Positions 5,734-12,106 of a DNA stretch of 12,106 nt are shown piece after piece. The notes under the pieces are model-generated. The model saw nothing but the letters and a program-made list of their open reading frames with translations, was not told where the DNA came from and ran no database searches. The position numbers and the translations under genes are program-made. This stretch comes from Treponema sp. (GTDB lineage: Bacteria; Spirochaetota; Spirochaetia; Treponematales; Breznakiellaceae). The stretch spans positions 1 to 12,106 of the forward strand of contig JAISPH010000076.1 in assembly GCA_031275035.1 (NCBI GenBank), read 5' to 3'. Each line of letters starts with the position of its first letter. The first letter of the stretch is position 1.

Positions 5734-7458
5734 ATGAAAAGGTTTGTGGTGCTTGCGTTAACAGGGTTGATACTGCCTTCTTTTCTTTTTTCGGGCGGAC
5801 GGAGTTCGGGAGGCGGGGCGGCTTCCGGAGGACCGGTTCCCGTAACTTTTGCTACAAACAGGATATCAACCGAAGTGTGGGATACGGAAGTCTGGCAGGA
5901 TATACAGAAACGGGCGAATGTTAAAGTAGACTTCAATTTTTATGATGTGGACAAAATGAGCCTGATGATGGCATCGGGAGACCTGACTGATATAGTTCTT
6001 ACGAACCAGCGTTTTCTTTCCAACGTATTTGCCGGTAATATGGCCATGAAGCTGGATCCCATCTTGGAAAAACATATCCCCAATACCCTTTTGGACATAT
6101 ATAAAACCCGGAACCAGATGCTCCGTCTCTTTTTAGGCGGCAGTGACGGAGGGCTCTATATTTTGTCCCCCGGTCTTGGTCCTGAAAATGCCGGAGGGAT
6201 GGATTCCAATTACCGGGGATATGCGATCCGATGGGATTACTACAAAGAAATAGGCGCTCCGCCCATTGATAACGACGATCAGTTTGTGGAGGTCGTAAAG
6301 GCCATGGTTGCCAGGCATCCCACGACTCCCGACGGCCGTAAGGTTTGGGGCATGGGCGTCCAAAATGACATGAATTATTTTTATGTTCACGGTATTCTCA
6401 CCTCCGGTTTGAATCCGTGGACTATTTTGAATTCCCAGTATATGGGCGATTACGTAACCAACGAGATTCATAACGGTTTTACCGACACCTCTCGTTCCGC
6501 TTATTGGAACGATATGAAGATGTTTAACAAATTTTACCGGGAAGGACTATTTGATCCCGATTCCTTTACCCAGACGGTGGACGAATTGACCGCGAAGCAG
6601 AATGCGGGGATATACGTATCAACGGCGTACCGGACCGACAGTATGTACAACGAAATGAGGAAAAAGGATCCCGATACCCTGGCGGGTTTCATGCTGGTCC
6701 CCTCGGCGGGAACGGCGGTATTTGCCAATAAGCCTTCCGTTATGGGAAACGCCCCCGATGACAGTATGTTTATTTATTCCAAAACTAAAAACTGGGAAGC
6801 GGCGGCCCGCCTTTTAAACGTTATGCAGGACCCCGATACCATCCGGGCGGTTTATTCGGGATTTAAGGGGGTTCATTGGGATTATGACGCCAAAGGTGAG
6901 CCCTATCTTTTTGATAAAACCATTAACGGTATATCAAACCTTACCGAGGAGATCCAGAAACTGGGAATCGTCGATCCTCCCCGGCAGCTCATTTTCGGCC
7001 AGCCTACATCCCGGCACCCCGACGGATATTTCCATGATCTTACCCGGGAACCCGCTTACCGTTCCAAGCGTCTGGGGCTTTCACCCATATTCCTGGATTA
7101 CGCCGATTTTTATGGTGTTCCCTATCCCTCCGCGGCGATGCTGAAAAATGTTGAAAACGGCAGAACCATAGATATGAGCCATGATTTCGTGCAGCTTATC
7201 AGCGTGGGGTTGACCAATGTGCCTTTGGATATCGAAAGGATAATTCAGAATTTGAACGAAATTCTTTACCGCGCCCTGCCCCGGCTTATTACCGCCGAAA
7301 GCGACGCGGCCTATCGGAATGTCCAGCAGCAGGTTTTGGAGGAACTGCGGGCCGCCGGAGAACCTACCGCCTGGGAATGGGTTCGGACAAACTATAATAA
7401 GTATAAGGACTTGACCGCCCCTGCTATTGCGGACTATTGGGCCTCCAAGGGACAATAG
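5734..7458 (+). CDS. Extracellular solute-binding protein of a sugar ABC importer (LplA/YtcQ type)
   Basis: Captures the substrate outside the inner membrane and delivers it to the two permeases encoded next. The 574-residue product begins with a signal peptide (MKRF, a hydrophobic stretch to about residue 20) and a Gly/Ser-rich linker (21-33). There is no lipobox Cys: the cleavage region reads FLFSGG, so a soluble or differently anchored protein is likely. Family signals include LMMASGDLTDIVL near residue 75, the RWDYYKEIGAPPIDNDDQF region near 170, and a late block DDSMFIYSKTKNWEAAARLL near residue 345. This large class-1-type size matches proteins paired with LplB and YtcP permeases. A strong GGAGGAGA site lies about 6 nt before the ATG. 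Known partners of this class import complex oligosaccharides; the substrate cannot be read from sequence. Confidence 0.88.
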   Translation: MKRFVVLALTGLILPSFLFSGGRSSGGGAASGGPVPVTFATNRISTEVWDTEVWQDIQKRANVKVDFNFYDVDKMSLMMASGDLTDIVLTNQRFLSNVFAGNMAMKLDPILEKHIPNTLLDIYKTRNQMLRLFLGGSDGGLYILSPGLGPENAGGMDSNYRGYAIRWDYYKEIGAPPIDNDDQFVEVVKAMVARHPTTPDGRKVWGMGVQNDMNYFYVHGILTSGLNPWTILNSQYMGDYVTNEIHNGFTDTSRSAYWNDMKMFNKFYREGLFDPDSFTQTVDELTAKQNAGIYVSTAYRTDSMYNEMRKKDPDTLAGFMLVPSAGTAVFANKPSVMGNAPDDSMFIYSKTKNWEAAARLLNVMQDPDTIRAVYSGFKGVHWDYDAKGEPYLFDKTINGISNLTEEIQKLGIVDPPRQLIFGQPTSRHPDGYFHDLTREPAYRSKRLGLSPIFLDYADFYGVPYPSAAMLKNVENGRTIDMSHDFVQLISVGLTNVPLDIERIIQNLNEILYRALPRLITAESDAAYRNVQQQVLEELRAAGEPTAWEWVRTNYNKYKDLTAPAIADYWASKGQ

Positions 7459-7470
7459 GGATAGACGGGG

Positions 7471-8367
7471 ATGAATCGTTTAGGGCATCCCAGACAGGGC
7501 TGGAATCTCTTCTTTCTGGCCCTGCCTTTTATGGTGGTGGTTATTCTTTTCCGCTATGTGCCGTTGGCCGGCTGGATCCTTTCATTTTATGAATTTCACG
7601 CGGGGACCCCTCTTTTTAAAAACCAATTTGTGGGGCTTAAATATTTTAAGCTTCTCCTGGCCAGCAGGGATTTTTACCGGGTACTGAAAAACACCGCCAT
7701 TTTTTCTTTCCTGAATTATCTTTTACTTCCCCTGCCCATGATCTTCGCGATTTTGTTTAATGAAATTCCTTTTAAAAAATTCCGCAGAATCGCGCAAACC
7801 TTGACCACCCTGCCGCATTTTATCAGTTGGATTATTGTTTATTCTCTTGCCTTTGCCCTTTTTTCCAATGAGGGTATTGTAAACCGCCTCCTTGGCCTTT
7901 TCGGGTTTCCGGAACAGAATTTGCTGACAAGCTCCGAGGCGGTTTACCTCTTTCAGACCGGCATACTCCAGTGGAAAACCCTTGGCTGGAGCGCCATTAT
8001 CTATATCGCGGCGATTACCGGAATCGATCAGGAATTATATGAGGCCGCCAGGGTTGACGGGGCCGGTAGATTCCGCTGCGTGTGGCATATTACCCTTCCC
8101 GGGCTTATGCCCACTTTTATTGTGTTGGCCCTCCTGGCCATTGCCAATTTTGTAAACAGCGGATTGGATCAGTATTTCGTCTTCAACAATGCTTTTGTAG
8201 CCCAAAATATTGAGGTGTTGGAATTGTATACCTACCGGGTGGGCATGCAGGTCTTTGATTATTCATACGCCACCGCGGTGGGTATCTTTAAATCGGTGAT
8301 AAGCATCGCCCTGCTTTTTATTACCAATTATTTGGCCAAAAAATTCCGCGGAGAGTCGATAATATGA
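7471..8367 (+). CDS. ABC sugar permease, LplB type
   Basis: Inner-membrane subunit of the importer, MalF-like in role. The 298-residue product is strongly hydrophobic with about six membrane spans, the first near residues 12-38. The cytoplasmic EAA loop is YEAARVDGAGRFRCVWHITLPGL (from residue 190, split here as YEAARVDGAG then RFRCVWHITLPGL), which contacts the transport ATPase. Length is usual for the family. It starts 12 nt after the binding-protein stop with only GGGG next to the ATG, so it may rely on translation from upstream. It overlaps the next gene by 4 nt (ATGA). Confidence 0.92.
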   Translation: MNRLGHPRQGWNLFFLALPFMVVVILFRYVPLAGWILSFYEFHAGTPLFKNQFVGLKYFKLLLASRDFYRVLKNTAIFSFLNYLLLPLPMIFAILFNEIPFKKFRRIAQTLTTLPHFISWIIVYSLAFALFSNEGIVNRLLGLFGFPEQNLLTSSEAVYLFQTGILQWKTLGWSAIIYIAAITGIDQELYEAARVDGAGRFRCVWHITLPGLMPTFIVLALLAIANFVNSGLDQYFVFNNAFVAQNIEVLELYTYRVGMQVFDYSYATAVGIFKSVISIALLFITNYLAKKFRGESII

Positions 8368-9251
8368 AGAAATCAAAAGTCAGTCTTTCCCGCATACTCT
8401 TTTTAGTGGCAAACCATATCCTGTTTGGGGTTATTATTGTGCTGTGTATCTATCCGGTATGGTTTATACTGATTTCTTCCTTCAGCAATACATCCGGTGT
8501 TTCGGGTGTACTTTTACCGAAAGGGTTCTCCCTGGTGAATTACGTTAACGTGATTAAAATAAAGGGGGTTTTTCAGGCCTTCGGCGTTTCAGTGCTGCGT
8601 ACCGTAATAGGAACCCTCTGTACCGTTATTACCTCTATGTTCCTGGGGTATCTTTTTACCAAGGAAAAAATGCCCTTTAGAAAATTTATGTACCGTGCCC
8701 TCATAATTACCATGTATGTATCAGGGGGAATCATTCCTACTTATTTGGTTATCCGCTCTTACGGGCTGTTAAACAATTTTTGGGTATACATTCTTCCCGG
8801 CATGGCTTCCGCCTATTATATTATTTTAATTAAAACCTTTATTGAACAGCTTCCTGTTTCGGTAGAGGAAAGCGCCATGCTGGACGGCGCCGGGACTTTA
8901 ACAATCTTTTTTAAAATTATTATACCCATGTCTATGCCGATTGCGGCCACCATCGCTGTTTTTGCCGGGGTTGGGCAGTGGAATTCCTGGTTCGACAACC
9001 ACATCTATGCATTCCAGAATAAAAATCTGACTACCCTGCAATACCTTTTGTATAATTTTCTCAAAGAAGCGGAAATTTTGGTACGTCAAATGGCGGAATC
9101 TTCAATGGATATAGATATATCCAAAATGCTCACCCCCCGGGGAATACGCATGACCGTTACCATGGTTACGATAACTCCGGTTCTGTTTATTTATCCGTTT
9201 ATGCAGCGGTATTTTGTCAAAGGCATTATGATTGGAGCCGTGAAGGGTTAA
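8364..9251 (+). CDS. ABC sugar permease, YtcP type
   Basis: Second inner-membrane subunit, MalG-like in role, forming a heterodimer with the LplB-type permease. The 295-residue product has about six hydrophobic spans (the first at about 11-38) and an EAA loop EESAMLDGAGTLTIFFKI (168-185). The start overlaps the previous stop as ATGA, showing tight coupling. It ends the operon. No ATP-binding subunit follows, so a shared MsmX-like ATPase elsewhere in the genome probably energises the importer. Confidence 0.92.
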   Translation: MKKSKVSLSRILFLVANHILFGVIIVLCIYPVWFILISSFSNTSGVSGVLLPKGFSLVNYVNVIKIKGVFQAFGVSVLRTVIGTLCTVITSMFLGYLFTKEKMPFRKFMYRALIITMYVSGGIIPTYLVIRSYGLLNNFWVYILPGMASAYYIILIKTFIEQLPVSVEESAMLDGAGTLTIFFKIIIPMSMPIAATIAVFAGVGQWNSWFDNHIYAFQNKNLTTLQYLLYNFLKEAEILVRQMAESSMDIDISKMLTPRGIRMTVTMVTITPVLFIYPFMQRYFVKGIMIGAVKG

Positions 9252-9559
9252 ACCCGGGCCTGGGCCGGAACGCAAAAGGCCCGCCGGAAGTTGGCGTCCA
9301 CGGTTTTTTCCAGATCCTCCGGGGTTCCGCTAAAGGCGCCCGCCTGCCGCCGCAGGTCCGCCATGCCGTTCAGGATAAGGGGCAGATCCGCCCGGCGGGA
9401 AAATTCCCGGCCCCGCAGGACATAGGGGGCGTCGGTTTCGGTGAGGAGCCGTGGCGGAGGACGGCCCCCCCGGGCAGCCGGATTTTCAAGCAGTTCCGGG
9501 AGGGGCTTAAAACACCCCGGATCGGGCGCCCGGGGCTTACGGCGAAGCCAGGGATACAC
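9252..9559 (-). pseudogene. Decayed partial copy of tatD
   Basis: A minus-strand frame of about 100 codons whose product matches two separate pieces of the intact TatD at 10485-11294. A short middle piece (APDPG...FKPLPELLENPAARG) is joined directly to the C-terminal piece (LLTETDAPY...DANFRRAF). Roughly 0.33 kb of the gene between them is missing, and the N-terminus with the DAHCH metal motif is absent. Only the final metal Asp (TETDAPY) remains, so it cannot be an active nuclease. GGAGCC occurs at both deletion edges of the intact copy, hinting at deletion through short homology. It begins at the end of the permease operon. Confidence 0.85.
9275..9451. repeat. Direct repeat, left copy (tatD 3' region)
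   Basis: Near-identical to 10503-10682 in the same orientation. Bases 9275-9352 match 10503-10580 without a difference (78 bp, offset 1228). After that there are a few substitutions and a 3-nt gap. The two copies bracket the broken ATPase gene. Confidence 0.9.
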
Positions 9560-9565
9560 AGGATC

Positions 9566-9594
9566 TTGTAAATGAGGACAAAATGTCCTATACT
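9566..9594 (+). promoter_or_regulatory. Promoter with palindromic operator ahead of the broken ATPase gene
   Basis: TTGTAA (9566-9571) and TATACT (9589-9594) lie 17 bp apart. The spacer holds a perfect inverted repeat, AGGACA-AAA-TGTCCT (9575-9589), well placed for a repressor site. Transcription would start near 9601. Confidence 0.5.
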
Positions 9595-9603
9595 TTTGGT
9601 ATT

Positions 9604-10488
9604 ATGATACTAAAAAATATGGCATCGTAATCCTATTTTTCTTCCACAGAGATACGGAACCATGACGTAAATGCTCATGGCGGCAATTTTATTGAGAAAT
9701 TGTACCGGGGAGATCCGGTATACCGGCGTTGCGAAACCGGCGACTTCCTTAACATGATAGAGGGTTCGACTTTTCCCGAACCGGCGCTGTTCCCGAACCT
9801 CAACCGAACCCGGTGGTTTGACGATTATGTGACCACCCTGCTGCAACGGGACGTACTGACCCTGAACGACATCCGGAATCCGGTAAAGATCATCACCCTC
9901 CTCTCCGTCCTGGCGACGCGGGCCGGAGCCCTCCTCAACAACAGCCAGGCCGCCGCGGACTCCGGCCTGGACAGTAAGACTTACGAGCGGTACAAAGGGG
10001 CGGCGATCAACAGCTTTATGGTTTTTGAAATGCCGGCCTGGGCAAAACCGGGCCGGCTAAACAAACGTTTTACCAAAGCGGCAAAACTCTTTTTCTATGA
10101 CACCAACCTCTTGGCCTATCTTATGAAGCGGGACATCGGGGAGATCTTCAGGAACGATCGGACCACCATGGGCCATCTCTTTGAAAACTACGTTGCCGCC
10201 GAGATCATGAAGCATCTGTCTTCCCTTTCCGGGCATGGGGTATTCCACTTCAGAACCGCCGATAAAAAGGAACTTGATTTTGTGATTGAACGGAACAACG
10301 GGGAGATCCTTGGCATAGAGGTGAAGCTGAGCGATTCTTTAACGGATCGGGACTTCGGCGGGTTAAAGATCCTCCGGGAAGCGGTGGGGGAACAATTCAA
10401 ACGGGGTTTTGTGGTATATACCGGCAGGGAGATCCTGCCTTGGGGAAAGGATCTCTGGGCCCTGCCGGTTTCCTGCCTTTGGGATTAG
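9604..10488 (+). pseudogene. AAA/DUF4143-type ATPase gene lacking its ATPase domain
   Basis: The readable product (262 residues from a TTG at 9700) matches the C-terminal two thirds of the widespread AAA_14 plus DUF4143 proteins. It shows FPEP (25-28), RWFDDYVTTLLQRDVL (38-53), a winged-helix-like part (about 62-110), LFFYDTNLLAYL (130-141), GHLFENYVAAEI (158-169), and a PD-(D/E)XK-like end with Asp193 and GIEVK (205-209). Normal relatives run about 380-420 residues with an N-terminal Walker A/B domain, which is missing here. At 9604, in the same frame and just after the promoter, an ATG opens MILKNMAS and stops at 9628. That looks like a remnant of the original N-terminus, with the middle deleted. 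The frame is open from 9631, so the C-terminal part could still be made from 9700. Family function is uncertain. It converges on tatD with a 4-nt overlap of stop ends. Confidence 0.75.
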
Positions 10489-11294
10489 GCCGGGGGTAGC
10501 ATAAAGGCCCGCCGGAAGTTGGCGTCCACGGTTTTTTCCAGATCCTCCGGGGTTCCGCTAAAGGCGCCCGCCTGCCGCCGGAGTTCCGCCATGCCGTTCA
10601 GGATAAGGGGCAGGTCCGCCCAGCGGGAAAATTCCCGGCCCCGCAGGGGCTGGTAGGGGGCGTCGGTTTCGATGAGGAGCCGTTCCGGGGGAAAAGCGGC
10701 GCAGCAACGCCGGGTCTCCTTGTGGTTGAGGAGGATCGCGCCGCCGAAGGAAAAATAGGCGTTTATCCCCCGGCGGAGGAGGGCCTCCCCCTCCCCTGCC
10801 GTGCCGGGCCAGGAGTGAAAAACAAGGGCCGGGAGTTTTTTGAGCGGGCCGGTGCGGGCGAAGATCTTGTGCATGGCCCGGCGGAGGTGGATCACTAAGG
10901 GGAGGCCGTATTTCAGCGCCGTTTCCAGGTGGCAGGCAAATAGTTCATCCTGGAGTTTTTCCGTTTTCCGGAAGGCCGGGTTGTAAAGGTCGAAGCCCGC
11001 CTCTCCTACCGCCCGGAGCCTCCCCCGGGCGGCCAGATTTTCAAGCAGTTCCAGGAGGGGCTTAAAACGCCCCGGGTCATCCCCCGGATCGGGCGCCTGG
11101 GGGTGTACGGCGAAACAGGGTAAAAGCGGCGCCGCCCCCTCCGCCCCGGCCTTTTGGGAAAGTCCCTCGTGGTAGAGAAACTCCTTTTCCGTGGTGGAAC
11201 TGGCGGCGCAGACAAGCCCCCGGGCCCGGCGTTCAGCTTCCGCTTCGGGAAAGAGTTCCGCCAGGGCCATGAGGTGACAGTGGGCGTCGGTCAA
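10485..11294 (-). CDS. TatD-family metal-dependent hydrolase/DNase
   Basis: TIM-barrel metallo-hydrolase related to TatD/YcfH 3'-5' exonucleases, cytoplasmic. The 269-residue product carries all the metal ligands: DAHCH (His5, His7), GEAGFD (Glu98), VIHLRRA (His136), VFHSWPG (His160) and IETDAPY (Asp211). Length is typical (about 255-270). I start it at TTG 11292-11294, which overlaps the TGA of the reductase gene as TTGA. The longer open frame reaching to 11462 is simply the reductase gene read in another frame, and the first downstream ATG would cut off the DAHCH motif. Overlap with the reductase indicates coupled translation. The last ~180 bp are duplicated at 9275-9451. Higher GC than the sugar locus. 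Confidence 0.87.
   Translation of the reverse strand: MTDAHCHLMALAELFPEAEAERRARGLVCAASSTTEKEFLYHEGLSQKAGAEGAAPLLPCFAVHPQAPDPGDDPGRFKPLLELLENLAARGRLRAVGEAGFDLYNPAFRKTEKLQDELFACHLETALKYGLPLVIHLRRAMHKIFARTGPLKKLPALVFHSWPGTAGEGEALLRRGINAYFSFGGAILLNHKETRRCCAAFPPERLLIETDAPYQPLRGREFSRWADLPLILNGMAELRRQAGAFSGTPEDLEKTVDANFRRAFMLPPA
10503..10682. repeat. Direct repeat, right copy (tatD 3' region)
   Basis: Partner of the 9275-9451 repeat; this copy lies within intact tatD and is presumably the parent. Recombination between the two would delete about 1.23 kb containing the broken ATPase gene. Confidence 0.9.
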
Positions 11295-12106
11295 CGGTTG
11301 TAGGCGAAGCGCCTGCCCGCCATGGCAAACCAGACTTCGTCGCAGGCGGCGACGGCCTCCGGCGCCAGGGCGGTACTCTCCAGGGCGGCTATGTTCTGTT
11401 TGATCTGCTCCAGCCTGCTTACCCCGCCTACCAGGGTATTTACCGAAGGCCGGTTGATACACCAGCGCAGGGCAAGCTCCAGCAGGCTGAGGCCCTGCCC
11501 TTCGGCAACAGACTCAAACTTCTCCACCGCGGCGAAATTCGCCTCCGACCAGTACCGGTCCGCGTAGTTTTTCTGGTTGGCGAAACGGGTGTTGGTTCCC
11601 TTGTCCCGGTTCTTGTATTTCCCGGTCAGGAAACCCCCGGCAATGGGATTGTACACCGCCATTCCCATGTTGTGGGCCTTAAGGCAGGGGATCAACTCCT
11701 GCTCCACGTCCCGCAGAAGCAGGTTGTAGATATTCTGCGAAATGACCGGCTTCACGAAGCCCTTTAGCTCGCAGAGCCCCAGGATGTCGGCGATCTGCCA
11801 GGAGGCGAAATTGCTTACCCCCAGGTACCGTACCTTGCCGGAACGCACGAGGCCCGAAAGGGTGTCCAGCGTTTCCTCCAGGGATGTTTCGTAATCCGGG
11901 GCGTGCATGTAGTAGATGTCCACATAGTCGGTATTGAGCCGCCGGAGACTCCCGTCGATGGACTCCATGATATGCCGCCGGTTCAGGCCCCGGTTGTTCA
12001 GCCTGTTCCCCACGGGATAGAAAACCTTGGTGGCAAGAACGATGTCTTCCCGCCGGCCTTTAAGACCCTTGCCTACGATCCGCTCGCTCTCCCCGGTGTT
12101 GTACAT
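11291..12106 (-). CDS. Aldo/keto reductase (partial, N-terminus beyond the window)
   Basis: NADPH-dependent oxidoreductase of the aldo/keto reductase superfamily, close to the YajO/Tas-like group. The visible 271 residues open at MYNTGESERIVG, normally preceded by about 45 residues including the catalytic Asp, so the real start lies beyond base 12106 and the Met at the edge is internal. Seen here are the catalytic Tyr2, Lys27 (LATKV) and His68 (YYMHAPD), the LGVSNF strand (95-100), and the C-terminal cofactor segment LVGGVSRLEQIKQNI. The substrate is not predictable. Its TGA overlaps the TTG start of tatD, so the two form a small operon. Confidence 0.9.
   Translation of the reverse strand: MYNTGESERIVGKGLKGRREDIVLATKVFYPVGNRLNNRGLNRRHIMESIDGSLRRLNTDYVDIYYMHAPDYETSLEETLDTLSGLVRSGKVRYLGVSNFASWQIADILGLCELKGFVKPVISQNIYNLLLRDVEQELIPCLKAHNMGMAVYNPIAGGFLTGKYKNRDKGTNTRFANQKNYADRYWSEANFAAVEKFESVAEGQGLSLLELALRWCINRPSVNTLVGGVSRLEQIKQNIAALESTALAPEAVAACDEVWFAMAGRRFAYNR

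Noticed and set aside
9255..9283. CGGGCCT/AGGCCCG stem after the permease operon as a terminator
   Set aside because: Only 7 bp with a 15-nt loop and no T-run. Part of it is simply the tatD repeat sequence.
11295..11462. N-terminal extension of the tatD reading frame
   Set aside because: This stretch is the reductase coding sequence in another frame. Family homology begins at the DAHCH motif right after the TTG at 11294.
1..12106. CRISPR array, tRNA or rRNA genes, insertion sequence with transposase
   Set aside because: No regularly spaced repeats, no cloverleaf or rRNA signature and no transposase-like reading frame seen.

Overview
The window looks like a bacterial chromosome segment, most plausibly from a spirochaete of the Treponema group. 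That placement is inference. It rests on the gene style: LplA/LplB/YtcP-type sugar ABC transporters, a binding protein whose signal peptide ends in Gly-Gly rather than a lipobox Cys, and a BadF-type sugar kinase next to a GH4 phosphoglycosidase. No rRNA, tRNA or species-specific marker is present to confirm it.

Bases 20-4224 (minus strand) form one compact catabolic operon, read right to left: a GH4 NAD/metal-dependent 6-phospho-glycosidase, a LacI-type repressor, a BadF/BadG-type amino-sugar kinase and a glucosamine-6-phosphate deaminase (nagB). Bases 4225-4873 are a 649-bp divergent control region. It carries a near-consensus leftward sigma-70 promoter, a strongly structured leftward leader RNA, a perfect inverted repeat with 23-bp arms abutting the leftward -35, scattered TGTAAA boxes and a good rightward promoter. 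Bases 4874-9251 (plus strand) form the opposing operon: a creatininase-family metal-dependent amidohydrolase, a large extracellular solute-binding protein and two ABC permeases. No transport ATPase is encoded here.

Together the two operons read as a sugar-utilisation locus. An amino-sugar-containing di- or oligosaccharide, or a related glycoside, would be imported unphosphorylated, phosphorylated by the kinase, possibly deacylated by the amidohydrolase, cleaved by GH4, and its glucosamine-6-phosphate fed into glycolysis by NagB. This would be a PTS-free counterpart of the chitobiose (chb) pathway. No nagA-type deacetylase is present.

From about 9252 onward the character changes, with visibly higher GC and an unrelated gene set. 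A decayed partial copy of a tatD gene abuts the permease operon. It is followed by a promoter, an operator-like palindrome and an N-terminally truncated AAA/DUF4143-type ATPase gene on the plus strand. Next comes an intact tatD (minus strand) whose 3' end is a near-identical direct repeat of the decayed copy, and last a partial aldo/keto reductase running off the right edge. tatD and the reductase are translationally overlapped. The repeats flanking the broken ATPase gene mark a rearrangement scar.
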